From positions 868,001 through 932,000 of the forward strand of contig NC_020453.1 in the NCBI RefSeq assembly GCF_000344805.1: a stretch of 64,000 nucleotides of DNA, in the 5' to 3' direction. Positions 52,467 through 62,295 of the stretch are shown here, piece after piece. How positions within the stretch are numbered: position 1 is the first letter of the stretch; each line of letters opens with the position of its first letter. The DNA is from Bradyrhizobium oligotrophicum S58 (GTDB lineage: Bacteria; Pseudomonadota; Alphaproteobacteria; Rhizobiales; Xanthobacteraceae). Both the position numbers and the translations under genes were made by a program. The notes beneath the pieces were generated by a model. That model did not search any database. It was given only the letters and a program-made list of their open reading frames with translations, and was not told the DNA's origin.

Positions 52467-54593
52467 ATGACCAAGTCCGGCCAGAAGATCACGCTGTCGC
52501 CGTCACGCGACATTCCCTTCAACAAGCTGGTGCTCAGCCAGTCGAACGTACGCCGCGTCAAGGGCGGCGTTTCGATCGAGCAACTGGCGGAGAGCATCGC
52601 TGAACGCACGCTGTTGCAGAGCCTGAACGTTCGGGCAGTCCTCGATCTCGAGGGCAGGGAGACCGGAATGTTCGAGGTGCCGGCGGGCGGCAGGCGCTAC
52701 CGGGCGCTCGAGCTCCTGGTGAAGCAGAAGCGGATGGCGAAGACGCAACCTGTGCCTTGCGTGGTGCGCGATTCCGGTTCTGCTCTGGACGATTCGCTCG
52801 CCGAGAACGACCAGCGTGTTGGCCTGCATCCTCTGGATCAATTCCGGGCCTTCCAGGCCCTGCGCGACAGCGGCATGGGTGAAGAGGAGATCGCGGCACG
52901 GCATTTCGTGGCAGTCGCGATCGTCAAGCAGCGGCTGCGGCTTGCCACGGTCTCGGAGGCGCTGCTCGATATCTACGCAAGCGACGGCATGACGCTCGAG
53001 CAGCTGATGGCGTTTACGGTCGTGACGGATCACGCACGCCAACAGGAGCTCTGGGACAAGGTCAGCCGCTCCGGCTGCGATGCGCCTTACCAGATCCGCC
53101 GGCAGCTCACCGAGCAGACGGTGCGCGCGTTCGATCGCAGGGCTCGGTTCGTCGGTCTCGCCTCCTATGAGGCAGCAGGCGGCGTCGTGCTGCGTGATCT
53201 GTTCGAGCCCGATGACGGCGGTTGGCTGCAGGATGTTGCGCTGCTCGACCGCCTCGTCACTGAGAGGCTGAAAGCCGAAGCGCAACGGGTCGGCGCCGAG
53301 GGCTGGAAGTGGATCGCAGCCGCCGTCGACTTCCCGTTCGGGCATACCCATGGCTTGCGCGAGCTTCCCGGAGAGCCGGCAGAGTTCACCGCCGACGAGC
53401 AGGCGGCTATCGAAGCGCTGCGGGCCGAGCAGGGCAGGCTCGAGGCCGAATGCAGTCAAGCCGATGAACTGCCGGACGATATCGATCAGCGCCTCGGTGA
53501 GATTGAGGCGGCGCTGCAGTCCTTTGACGAACGGCCGATGATCTTCGACGCAGCCGAGATGGCGCGCGCCGGCGCCTTCGTTTGCATCGACTCGGAAGGC
53601 CGGCTTCGTGTCGCCCGCGGCTTCGTCCGCCCCGAGGATGAGGTCGCGGTGACCAGCGACGAGCAGGATATCGAAGCCGGTCACGACGGCGATCATGGGC
53701 CCGGCATTCCGGATATGGAAGGCAGGGTACCAGCGCCGAAGATCATCATCGGTTACCGCGAGCAGGAAGGGCCCGATGAAGATGGCGAGGATGTCGAGCG
53801 GCCGCTGCCCGACCGGTTGATCAGCGAGCTCTCTGCCTATCGTACGCTTGCCCTGAGCGATGCGCTCGGCCGAGAGCCGTCCATCGCCTTCCAGGCGGTG
53901 CTGCACAGCTTCGTTCTGGCGACCTTCTATCCGTTTGGCTCAACGCTCACCTGCCTGGAGATCTCGCTGCGCGCACCGAGCTTCCCGGCGCAGCCACCCG
54001 GCCTGCAGGACAGCATTCCGGCAAAGGCCATCGCCGCCCGTCATGCATCCTGGAAGGCGAAACTGCCGGTCAGCGACAAGGATCTCTGGGCGACGTTGAC
54101 GGCGATGGACGGGACAGCGCAGGCGGAGCTGTTCGCGCATTGCGCCGCGCAGGCGGTGAACGCGATCTTCGAACCGGCCAACCGGGTGCATCAAGGTCGC
54201 CTGTCAGCACAGGGCGTTCGCGGCCGCCTCGAACAGGCTGACCGTCTGTCGCGTGCCATCGGGCTCGATGTGGTCAACGCCGGCTGGAAGCCCACCTGCG
54301 ACAACTATCTCGGTCGCGTCACCAAGCACCGCATCTTGCAGGCGGTGCGCGAAGCGAAGGGTGAAGCCTCAGTTCAGCTCATCGAGCATCTGAAGAAGCC
54401 GGATATGGCGCGCGAAGCCGAGCGGCTGCTCGAAGGCAGCGGCTGGTTGCCGGAGCCGCTGCGTGGCGCGGAGACCGAGGTGACGCAGGGAGCCGAGGGC
54501 ATCGATGCCGAGAGCCTGCCGGCCTTCCTCAGCGAGGATGAGGAGGCGACGGAAGGCCCCGATGAAGTCGAGGAGATCGTTGCCGCGGAATGA
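52467..54593 (+). CDS. ParB-like nuclease/partition domain protein (mobile-element type)
   Basis: 708 residues from ATG 52467 with GGAGAAG upstream. The N-terminal ParB-like domain reads FNKLVLSQSNVRRVKGGVSI and GGRRYRALELLVKQKRM, then ENDQRVGLHPLDQFRAFQAL and a helix-turn-helix (GEEEIAARHFVAVAIVKQRL). Two acidic stretches flank a long central and C-terminal helical region without known motifs. Proteins of this size and type are typical of integrative conjugative elements of rhizobia; they may help maintain or mobilise the element. A strong terminator hairpin follows. Confidence 0.9.
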   Translation: MTKSGQKITLSPSRDIPFNKLVLSQSNVRRVKGGVSIEQLAESIAERTLLQSLNVRAVLDLEGRETGMFEVPAGGRRYRALELLVKQKRMAKTQPVPCVVRDSGSALDDSLAENDQRVGLHPLDQFRAFQALRDSGMGEEEIAARHFVAVAIVKQRLRLATVSEALLDIYASDGMTLEQLMAFTVVTDHARQQELWDKVSRSGCDAPYQIRRQLTEQTVRAFDRRARFVGLASYEAAGGVVLRDLFEPDDGGWLQDVALLDRLVTERLKAEAQRVGAEGWKWIAAAVDFPFGHTHGLRELPGEPAEFTADEQAAIEALRAEQGRLEAECSQADELPDDIDQRLGEIEAALQSFDERPMIFDAAEMARAGAFVCIDSEGRLRVARGFVRPEDEVAVTSDEQDIEAGHDGDHGPGIPDMEGRVPAPKIIIGYREQEGPDEDGEDVERPLPDRLISELSAYRTLALSDALGREPSIAFQAVLHSFVLATFYPFGSTLTCLEISLRAPSFPAQPPGLQDSIPAKAIAARHASWKAKLPVSDKDLWATLTAMDGTAQAELFAHCAAQAVNAIFEPANRVHQGRLSAQGVRGRLEQADRLSRAIGLDVVNAGWKPTCDNYLGRVTKHRILQAVREAKGEASVQLIEHLKKPDMAREAERLLEGSGWLPEPLRGAETEVTQGAEGIDAESLPAFLSEDEEATEGPDEVEEIVAAE

Positions 54594-54644
54594 ACCGCAG
54601 TCCCGCGCGGCTGATCGTCCGAGCCTGAAGAGACTGATGATGGA

Positions 54645-54671
54645 AGCCCGGCCAGATCGGCCGGGCTCTTT
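54645..54671 (+). terminator. Rho-independent-type terminator after ParB-like gene
   Basis: AGCCCGGCC and GGCCGGGCT form a perfect 9-bp stem with loop AGATC, followed by CTTTCT. Confidence 0.75.
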
Positions 54672-54802
54672 CTCATTGAGGCCACCGTCTCCTTGAGCGG
54701 CTCGAGAGTGAGAGAGGCGGAGCAGTGCGGGTGAGGCCGCTCGACCAGAGAGAGCGTCGGCGGTGCTCTTCCGCTTTCCGCTCTCCTTGAAGGTTCTTCA
54801 AC

Positions 54803-57800
54803 ATGAACACCGAGACGAGCTGCTCCATGGCCTCCTTTGCGCTGCTTGCGCGCGCCAAGGCCATCCGTCGTGCAGCTGAGCTGTTGCTGCCAAGCCTTAC
54901 CCGTGGCGAGCGCGTCGATGCCAGGTGCCTCCGCCTGATCATGCAGGGCGTCTTTGGCGCCAGTGACGCCGATGGCTGCTGGGATTGGAAGATGGCGTAC
55001 GAGGCCTGTGAGATCGCCACCGTCCTGTTCCTCGCCAAGTATGGTCCAGCAATGATCAAGGCCAGCAACGGCATGCCATCTGCCATGTTGCCGATGGTCG
55101 CAAAGATCGCAGCGCTTCTGCCGAGCCATACCAGGCGGTCGCTGCAGAGCCAGAGCTTTCAGCAATTCTCGACGCCGCTGCCTTTGGCGTTCGCCGCGGC
55201 TGCCGCGGCGCAGGTGACGCCGGCCGATCTTGTGCTTGAGCCATCGGCAGGGACAGGGAGTCTGGCCGTCTTTGCGGAGCTTGCCGGCGGCTCGCTGCTG
55301 CTCAATGAGCTCGCTGCAAGCCGCGTCGCCCTGCTCGATCTGGTGTTCGGGGGCTTGACCGTGACCCGCTTCGACGCCGCGCAGATCGACGATCATCTCG
55401 GTGCGGCCTGCGTCCCGAGCGTGGTCCTGATGAATCCACCTTTCTCGGCGGCCGCGAATGTGGATCGCCCGCTGGCCGATACGACCTTGCGCCATGTGAC
55501 GTCAGCTCTCGCACGGCTCGCAGATGGGGGGCGCTTGGTCGCAATCACAGCCGCCGGCTTTGCGCCGGACAATCCGATCTGGACCGACGCCTTCGTGCAG
55601 ATGCAGGAGCGAGGCCGTCTCGTGTTCTCTGCTGCGATCGATGGCGCGGTCTACGCACGGCAGGGGACGACGACCGCGACACGGATGCTCGTCATGGATA
55701 AAAGCCCAGCGCCGGAACCTCGTGTGTTTCCGCAGCCGGCCGGGACGGCACCTGACGTCAGGACCTTGCTCGGGTGGATCACGGCGCACGTGCCGCCGCG
55801 GCTGGCAGTTGCTGAACGGTTTGTGGCTCAGCTGCCCGAGCGGGCCAATTCTCGAGCGAGAGAACGGCGCGCAGTCGCGTCTGCTTGCGCCGCTCCCTTG
55901 CCGACGTCGCGCGAACCTGTGAGCCGCGAGCTGGACTATGAGCATGTTGACGATGTGTCTGAGAAGGGGTCTCGTCCGACTGAGGCTCTTTATGAGACGT
56001 ATCAGTTGCAATCGATCCGGATTCCGGGCGCGCAGCCTCATCCGACGAAGCTCGTACAATCGGCCGCGATGGCCTCTGTCGTCCCGCCCAAGCCGGTCTA
56101 TCGACCACATCTCCCGAGCAGGATCGTCTCCGACGGCACCCTGTCTGACGTGCAACTGGAGAGCATCGTTTACGCCGGTGAGGCCCATGGTGGATTTCTG
56201 GCTGGCTTTTGGATCGTCGATGAGACCTTTGATCAGGTTCGCGCGGTCAGTGAGGGCGCAGAGGGGGCGGTACGCTTCCGACGCGGCTGGTTCCTGGGAG
56301 ATGGCACCGGCGCGGGCAAGGGCCGCCAGGTCGCGGGGATCCTGCTCGACAATTGGCTGAAAGGTCGCCGCCGGGCGATCTGGGTCAGCAAATCCGACAA
56401 GCTGATAGAGGATGCCCAGCGCGACTGGGCGGCACTCGGCATGGAGCGGCTGCAGGTCACGCCGTTGTCGCGCTTCCGCCAGGGCACGTCGATCCGGCTC
56501 GGTGAAGCCATCCTCTTTACGACCTATGCCACGCTACGGACCGACGAGAAGGGCGCGAAGCTTTCGCGCGTGAGCCAGATCGTCGACTGGGTGGGGCGGG
56601 ATTTCGACGGCATCATCATCTTCGACGAGAGCCATGCGATGCAGAACGCCGCTGGCAACAAAGGCGATCGGGGCGAGCAGGCCGCCTCGCAGCAGGGCCG
56701 CGCCGGATTGAGGCTGCAGCACGCGCTGCCCAATGCTCGCATCGTCTATGTCTCGGCGACAGGAGCGACCACAGTCCACAATCTCGCTTATGCTCAGAGG
56801 CTCGGACTGTGGGGCAGCGCGGACTTCCCGTTTGCGACGCGGGCGGATTTCGTGGCGGCGATCGAGGAAGGCGGCGTCGCGGCCATGGAGGTGATGGCCA
56901 GGGATCTCAAGGCTCTCGGTCTCTATGCGGCGCGGTCCCTGTCCTTCGAGGGCGTCGAATACGAGCCTATCGAGCACCGGCTCACGGACGAGCAGGTCAG
57001 GATCTACGACGCCTATGCCGGGGCATTCGCGGTCATTCACAATAATCTCGAGGCCGCGATGCGGGCGGCCAACATCACCGGCGCAACCGGCACGTTGAAC
57101 GCCCAGGCCAAGTCGGCGGCGCGCTCGGCGTTCGAATCCGCCAAGCAGCGCTTCTTCGGGCACCTGTTGACCTCGATGAAGACACCGACACTGATCGATG
57201 CGATCAAGCGCGATCTCGACGCCGGCCATGCGGCGGTCATTCAGATCGTCTCCACAGGCGAAGCCCTGATGGAGCGCCGGCTGGCCGAGATCCCGACCGA
57301 GGATTGGGGCGACGTCCAGGTCGATATCACGCCGCGCGAATACGTCCTCGACTATCTCACCCATTCCTTCCCGGTCCAGCTCCATGAGCCGTTCACTGAC
57401 GGCGAGGGCAATCTGCTGTCCCGTCCGGTTTATCGCGACGGTCAGCCGGTCGAAAGCCGCGAGGCGGTTGCGCGCCGAGATCGGATGATCGAGCATCTCG
57501 CTGCTCTCTCGCCGGTGCCGGGTGCACTCGACCAGATCGTTCAGCGCTTCGGCACGGACATGGTCGCCGAGGTCACCGGCCGGTCGAGACGGATCGTTCG
57601 TATCCGTGATCGGATGGCGGTCGAGACCAGGGCGGCTTCTGTCAACCTCACTGAGGTCGCGGCCTTCATGGATGACCAGAAGCGCATCCTGGTGTTCTCG
57701 GACGCCGGTGGCACCGGCCGCAGCTACCACGCCGAGCTCGCGGCCAAGAACAAGCGGCTGCGCGTGCACTATCTGCTGGAGCCGGGCTGGAAGGCGGATG

Positions 57801-59116
57801 CTGCGATCCAGGGGCTCGGGCGGACCAACCGCACGAACCAGGCGCAGCCACCGCTGTTTCGCCCGATCGCTTCGGACGTGAAAGCCGAGAAGCGCTTCCT
57901 GTCGACCATTGCGCGCCGGCTCGACACGTTGGGCGCGATCACCCGTGGTCAGCGCCAGACCGGCGGGCAGGGGCTGTTTCGTCCCGAGGACAATCTCGAG
58001 AGCCCGCACGCCCGTGATGCCCTGCGTCAGCTCTATGGGCTTCTGGTTCGCGGCCAGGTCGGGAGCTGCTCGCTGCAGCGGTTCGAGCAGGCGACGGCAT
58101 TGAAGCTCACCGACGAGAATGGTCTGCGCGACGAGCTGCCGCCGATCACGACGTTCCTCAACCGGCTGCTCGCGCTGACGATCGAGCTGCAGAACATCCT
58201 GTTCACGGTGTTCGAGCAGTTGCTCGCCGCGCGCATCGAGGGCGCAATCGCATCCGGGACCTATGATGCCGGTCTGGAGACGCTGCGTGCAGAAAGCTTC
58301 GTGGTCAAGGAGCGACGCACCATCTATACCCATCCGGCGACGGGCGCCGAGACGCATCTCGTCACGATCACCCAGCGTGACCGTAACCGGCCGATGCCGC
58401 TGGACGAGGCCTTGGAGCGGCTCCTGCAGCGCCGCGCCGTTCCCCTGCGCAATGTCCACTCGGGGCGGGCGGCGATCCAGGTACCGGCGCCGAGCTGGCT
58501 GCTCGACGATGGCGAGGTCGAGCTACGCGTCCATCTGATCGGACCAATGGGGCGCCAAACGCTACCGCTCTCCAAGCTAGCCGAGCTGGATTGGATCGAA
58601 GCAGATCGGGAGCAGCTCAAGATCGCCTGGAGCGCCGAGTTCGCTTCCGTCCCCGAATTCGCGACCAGCACGGTCTACCTCGTCACAGGCCTCCTGTTGC
58701 CGATCTGGAAGCGCATGCCTCGCGAGTCCACGCGGGTGTACCGGCTTCAGACCGATGCGGGCGAGCGCATCATCGGCCGGAAGGTCCCGCTCAGTTGGGC
58801 GACCGCAGTGTCGACGGAGGGGCCGGCGCTTGCTCCCGAGGATGCGTTCACGGCCCTGCTACGCGACGGTGACGTGCTCGAACTCAATGAGGGTCTGCAA
58901 CTGCGGAGGGTGCGCGTCATGGGCGCCAGTCGGATCGAGCTGTCGGGCTTCTCTGACGAACTGAGAGACTGTCTCAGGGCCTATGGGCTGTTCGGCGAGA
59001 TCATCTCGTGGAAGCTGCGGATGTTCGTGCCGTCCGATGCACGCGGCGCAGCGATCCTGGCGAAGGTTCTGGAGCGGTTTCCGATTGCTGAGGTCCGCGG
59101 GCGGGAGCGGCCGTGA
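54803..59116 (+). CDS. Methyltransferase / strawberry-notch-like helicase fusion
   Basis: 1437 residues. Near residue 145 is an adenine-methyltransferase motif I (LEPSAGTGSLAVFAEL) and near 210 motif IV NPPF. The middle is an SF2/Sbno-like NTPase: Walker A LGDGTGAGKGRQVAGIL (about 500), Walker B IIFDESHAM (about 608), SATGATTVHNLAYAQRLG, and the helicase-C arginine region QGLGRTNRTNQAQPP (about 1005). The last 400 residues are family-specific. Such proteins are core genes of proteobacterial conjugative elements and are thought to modify and remodel incoming DNA. The start follows CTTGAAGG; the stop overlaps the next gene. Confidence 0.93.
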   Translation: MNTETSCSMASFALLARAKAIRRAAELLLPSLTRGERVDARCLRLIMQGVFGASDADGCWDWKMAYEACEIATVLFLAKYGPAMIKASNGMPSAMLPMVAKIAALLPSHTRRSLQSQSFQQFSTPLPLAFAAAAAAQVTPADLVLEPSAGTGSLAVFAELAGGSLLLNELAASRVALLDLVFGGLTVTRFDAAQIDDHLGAACVPSVVLMNPPFSAAANVDRPLADTTLRHVTSALARLADGGRLVAITAAGFAPDNPIWTDAFVQMQERGRLVFSAAIDGAVYARQGTTTATRMLVMDKSPAPEPRVFPQPAGTAPDVRTLLGWITAHVPPRLAVAERFVAQLPERANSRARERRAVASACAAPLPTSREPVSRELDYEHVDDVSEKGSRPTEALYETYQLQSIRIPGAQPHPTKLVQSAAMASVVPPKPVYRPHLPSRIVSDGTLSDVQLESIVYAGEAHGGFLAGFWIVDETFDQVRAVSEGAEGAVRFRRGWFLGDGTGAGKGRQVAGILLDNWLKGRRRAIWVSKSDKLIEDAQRDWAALGMERLQVTPLSRFRQGTSIRLGEAILFTTYATLRTDEKGAKLSRVSQIVDWVGRDFDGIIIFDESHAMQNAAGNKGDRGEQAASQQGRAGLRLQHALPNARIVYVSATGATTVHNLAYAQRLGLWGSADFPFATRADFVAAIEEGGVAAMEVMARDLKALGLYAARSLSFEGVEYEPIEHRLTDEQVRIYDAYAGAFAVIHNNLEAAMRAANITGATGTLNAQAKSAARSAFESAKQRFFGHLLTSMKTPTLIDAIKRDLDAGHAAVIQIVSTGEALMERRLAEIPTEDWGDVQVDITPREYVLDYLTHSFPVQLHEPFTDGEGNLLSRPVYRDGQPVESREAVARRDRMIEHLAALSPVPGALDQIVQRFGTDMVAEVTGRSRRIVRIRDRMAVETRAASVNLTEVAAFMDDQKRILVFSDAGGTGRSYHAELAAKNKRLRVHYLLEPGWKADAAIQGLGRTNRTNQAQPPLFRPIASDVKAEKRFLSTIARRLDTLGAITRGQRQTGGQGLFRPEDNLESPHARDALRQLYGLLVRGQVGSCSLQRFEQATALKLTDENGLRDELPPITTFLNRLLALTIELQNILFTVFEQLLAARIEGAIASGTYDAGLETLRAESFVVKERRTIYTHPATGAETHLVTITQRDRNRPMPLDEALERLLQRRAVPLRNVHSGRAAIQVPAPSWLLDDGEVELRVHLIGPMGRQTLPLSKLAELDWIEADREQLKIAWSAEFASVPEFATSTVYLVTGLLLPIWKRMPRESTRVYRLQTDAGERIIGRKVPLSWATAVSTEGPALAPEDAFTALLRDGDVLELNEGLQLRRVRVMGASRIELSGFSDELRDCLRAYGLFGEIISWKLRMFVPSDARGAAILAKVLERFPIAEVRGRERP

Positions 59117-60168
59117 TGAGAGGCGAAGCATCCGAGCTGGCGCGCCGCCTCGCGCGTGAGGCCGAGGCGGTCTGCCGTCATTATCTCTCCAGCGGCCGGC
59201 GCGAGGGACGCTACTGGCTGGTTGGCGATGTCAACAACACGCCCGGCCGCTCACTGTTCGTGCGGTTGCACGCGTCATCGAGGGGACCGGCCGGCAAATG
59301 GACGGATGCTGCGACCGGCGAGCATGGCGATTTGCTCGACGTCATCGGGCGCACGTGTCGACTGCGCAGCTTCCGCGAGATTGCCGAGGAAGCACGGCGC
59401 TTCCTGAACCTGCCGGATTGGGTGCGTGAGCTTCCGGTCGCCTCTGTGGCCGTGCGGCATCCCCGCAACTCCACCAGAGCGGCTCGCCGGCTGTTTGCGA
59501 TGGCGCAGACACTGTCTGGTACGCTCGGCGAATCCTATCTTGCCAATCGAGATATCGATCCGCGCGTGGGCAGTGACGCTCTGCGCTTTCATCCGAACTG
59601 CTTCTATCGGCCCGATCATGCCGCGGCTGTCGAGACATGGCCCGCTCTGATTGCGGCTGTGACGGACCTGAACGCTCGCATCACTGGCGTCCATCGCACT
59701 TGGCTGGATCCTGACGGCTTTGACGATCGCCGGCTTGGCAAGGCGCCGATCGACACGCCGCGGCGGGCGATGGGCGATCTGCTCGGGAATGCCGTTCGTT
59801 TCGGGATTGCTGACGACGTGCTGGCAGCCGGGGAAGGTATCGAGACCATGCTGTCGCTGCGCACTGTGCTGCCGACCTTGCCGGTCGCCGCTGCGCTTTC
59901 GGCCAACCATCTCGCGACGCTGCTCTGGCCAGCCACGCTGCGCCGGCTCTATGTCGCTGTCGACGCTGATGCTGCCGGCGTCAATGCGGCGGGAGCGTTG
60001 ACCACACGCGCGCTGGACGCTGGCATCGAGGCGATCGTACTGTGTCCTCGCCTGGAGGACTTCAACGAAGACCTGCGCGCCTTCGGATGGGCCAAGCTTC
60101 GGGACATGCTGCGCGATCAATTGCTGCCCGAAGACGTCGCGCTTTTCATCGGCGCGATCGCGGCCTAG
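59116..60168 (+). CDS. Toprim domain protein (DUF7146-type)
   Basis: 350 residues from ATG 59116, overlapping the helicase stop (TGATG); a GTG at 59113 adds one residue. The N-terminus has GRYWLVGDVNNTPGRSLFVR and KWTDAATGEHGDLLDVI, the head domain that precedes Toprim in mobile-element primase-like proteins, without a zinc finger. The Toprim core has Glu in AAGEGIETMLSLR and Asp-x-Asp in YVAVDADAAGVNAAG. Likely a primase/topoisomerase-like factor for element replication or transfer. It is coupled to the helicase by the overlap. Confidence 0.9.
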   Translation: MRGEASELARRLAREAEAVCRHYLSSGRREGRYWLVGDVNNTPGRSLFVRLHASSRGPAGKWTDAATGEHGDLLDVIGRTCRLRSFREIAEEARRFLNLPDWVRELPVASVAVRHPRNSTRAARRLFAMAQTLSGTLGESYLANRDIDPRVGSDALRFHPNCFYRPDHAAAVETWPALIAAVTDLNARITGVHRTWLDPDGFDDRRLGKAPIDTPRRAMGDLLGNAVRFGIADDVLAAGEGIETMLSLRTVLPTLPVAAALSANHLATLLWPATLRRLYVAVDADAAGVNAAGALTTRALDAGIEAIVLCPRLEDFNEDLRAFGWAKLRDMLRDQLLPEDVALFIGAIAA

Positions 60169-60304
60169 ACGTCAGACCTCCGCTGGAAGGGGGCTCTGCA
60201 CTCGCGACGCATGGGCCAGCCCGGAAGATCTCATCTTGTGCTTTCGAGCGCCGCGCCGAGGCCTTCTGAGAGGCGATCGGACGTCAGCCGGTCCGGTCCG
60301 GCAA

Positions 60305-60380
60305 TGGCGGAGCGCGGCTATTTTCCGCCGGCCCGCACGCGGGCCTTTGCATCGCGAGGCAAAATAGCCGCGCATCGCCA
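60305..60380. repeat. Large three-tier hairpin upstream of the DUF2493 gene
   Basis: Outer TGGCG/CGCCA (60305-60309 with 60376-60380), a perfect 13-bp middle stem GCGCGGCTATTTT/AAAATAGCCGCGC (60312-60324 with 60361-60373), and an inner GGCCCGC/GCGGGCC (60330-60336 with 60339-60345). The surrounding gap 60169-60507 has no gene. It may be a terminator, a regulatory RNA structure or a transfer-related site. Confidence 0.8.
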
Positions 60381-60507
60381 TCCTCCGCTGTCGCTCTGGC
60401 CCGCTGCTTGAAGGAAGCCGCGGGTTCTGGTCCGGGCCGCCCGCCGTCTGGGAGATCGCTATGGAAGGCCGCGATGGCGCGGTCAGTAATCACAGACGAA
60501 GGTCCCC

Positions 60508-61443
60508 ATGTCCGACCAGCACGACGAGATGCGTGAGCCCCGCGGCGACCAATCGGCGACCGACGACGCCCTGACCGAACTCCAGCTGTACGGCTATCGC
60601 GCCTTCGACGACGAGCCTGATCCGCGGCCACTGCCCGAGGGCAAGGTGATCGCCGGCGCTGTCGCCGACATTTTCGATGCCCTGGTGGCGACGCTTTCAG
60701 ACACGCGCCTCGAGCCGGAGCTGAAGGATCTGCTCTGGTCGACGGTCAACCTGTTTCACCGCGCTACGACGCGCATCGAGCGCGAACTCGACGACAACGA
60801 GCAGGCGCAGCGCTCCAGCCAGCGGGAGCAGAACGGCTCGGAAGTCCGCTCCGTCGAGTTGGAGCGCCTGATTTCGGAAGGGCTGTCGCTGGTCGAGCGC
60901 CGCAACGCTCTGGAGATGTTCCGCGACCTCGCCGCCGAGGCATTCGAGCTCGATACGAAATCAGCGTGGCGGCCGCGCTCGGGATCGCAGGTCAACCATC
61001 GCACGCTGACGGCGGCCATGATCGACTCCCGCGATTTCCTCGCGGCCAAGCGCCGCGCCGAGGCTGCGGTGATGCTCCCGCAGGGTCCGAAAATTGCACT
61101 CACCGGCGGACCGGACTTCAACGACGTGGCACTGATCTGGGATCGGCTCGACCGGGTTTACGCCAAGCATCCAGACATGGTTCTCCTGCATGGTGGCTCA
61201 CCGAAAGGCGCCGAGTTGATCGCTTCGAAGTGGGCGGCCAACCGCAAGGTGCCGCAGATCGCATTCAAGCCGGATTGGACCAGGCACAACAAGGCTGCGC
61301 CCTTCAAGCGCAACGACGCCATGCTGGAGACGCTCCCGATCGGCGTCATGGTCTTTCCCGGCTCTGGGATCCAAGGCAACCTCGCCGACAAGGCCCGCAG
61401 GCTTGGCATACCTGTGTGGACTTTTGGGCAAGGCGGCGCGTGA
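60508..61443 (+). CDS. DUF2493 domain-containing protein
   Basis: 311 residues starting MSDQHDEMREPRGDQSATDD. The first 180 residues are acidic and helical. The C-terminal domain is DUF2493, a Rossmann-like (SLOG/YspA-like) fold: KIALTGGPDFNDVALIWDRL, MVLLHGGSPKGAELIASKWA and VMVFPGSGIQGNLADKARR. These proteins may bind nucleotides; the exact role is unknown, but they accompany DUF736 genes in conjugative elements. Confidence 0.9.
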   Translation: MSDQHDEMREPRGDQSATDDALTELQLYGYRAFDDEPDPRPLPEGKVIAGAVADIFDALVATLSDTRLEPELKDLLWSTVNLFHRATTRIERELDDNEQAQRSSQREQNGSEVRSVELERLISEGLSLVERRNALEMFRDLAAEAFELDTKSAWRPRSGSQVNHRTLTAAMIDSRDFLAAKRRAEAAVMLPQGPKIALTGGPDFNDVALIWDRLDRVYAKHPDMVLLHGGSPKGAELIASKWAANRKVPQIAFKPDWTRHNKAAPFKRNDAMLETLPIGVMVFPGSGIQGNLADKARRLGIPVWTFGQGGA

Positions 61444-62295
61444 GCGCCGTCGACCCTTGACTGGTGAAGCGGCCCGCGCCGCCGCTTTAGGCGAATCTCT
61501 GCACCCGTCATCCAGATGCATGTCTGCTTGGACCAGGTTGTATCTGGTGGTGCAGGACGACGTCGTAGTCGTTTTGCGCTCTGACGGCCACGGAGATGCC
61601 TGCCATCGGCAACGATCCCTTCTCGGCCTGGTCGGAAACTGCTGGTCAGTACGCCGCCTTGTACCGGCTGCTCGTCCATGAACTGTCCCGCCAGTCTCGC
61701 TCCAAGCGTGATCACGATCAGCCTTTCCGTTCAGCGCAGCCGCGACCCGAGCAACATATCGCCTTCGCTGCCTTCATCATTGAACAGGTGGTGGAGTAGA
61801 TCGGGCGGTTGAACGAGGCTCGTCGAACTTGTGCGAGAGACAGCCGCGCTCCTCCTCGAACCGGCGGGACCGGACGGCTCTGATCTCGACGGCCCCAGCA
61901 TTCAGCCGGGGGTGACGACGGTGGCAGGGCGAGGGTACGACATCGGCGCACGCTTTTCTTCTCGGCGGCCTCTGATCCTACGCCTGGTCATCCTGATCTC
62001 TTGTGCAGCCTCGGTGCACCATGTCTCTCCTGTGAGCTGATCAGGCGGTGACGCACCTTGCCTCGTGATGGCTTGATCTGACCGAAGGTCGGCTTCGCCT
62101 CGATCGCCTATGCGCAACGCCGCCTGCCAACTTTCTTCCCCTGGGCTTCGCCCATTCCTCGCGGGACAACAAAGTCGGCCGGCGGCGTCTTCCACTATCG
62201 CTGCAGCCCTCGCGGGTGCGCCGTCGCTCGCCTTCCGTCGAGATGTGCCATCGAGGCCGCGGTGGTCGCGGCCCGAACAGCCAAGGAGAGACAAC
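61444..62295. other. Intergenic stretch with inverted gene remnant
   Basis: About 850 bp between the DUF2493 and DUF736 genes. Apart from the inverted DUF736 remnant at 61725-61893 it has no supported gene. Short open frames here lack start signals. Confidence 0.45.
61725..61893 (-). pseudogene. Inverted, 5'-truncated DUF736 gene remnant
   Basis: The reverse complement runs parallel to the 3' half of the intact DUF736 gene: GTCGAGATCAGAGCC, then GAGGAGGAGCGCGGCTGTCT, TTCAACCGCCCGATCTAC and a final GGTCGCGGCTGCGC. In fragments the translation gives FNDEGSEGDMLLGSRLR against FEDEGGEGYTLLWSRPR of the intact protein. The first half and the frame are lost. Confidence 0.75.

Noticed and set aside
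56534..58459. A 641-codon minus-strand frame within the methyltransferase/helicase gene
   Set aside because: Shadow of the plus-strand helicase, with no motif of its own.
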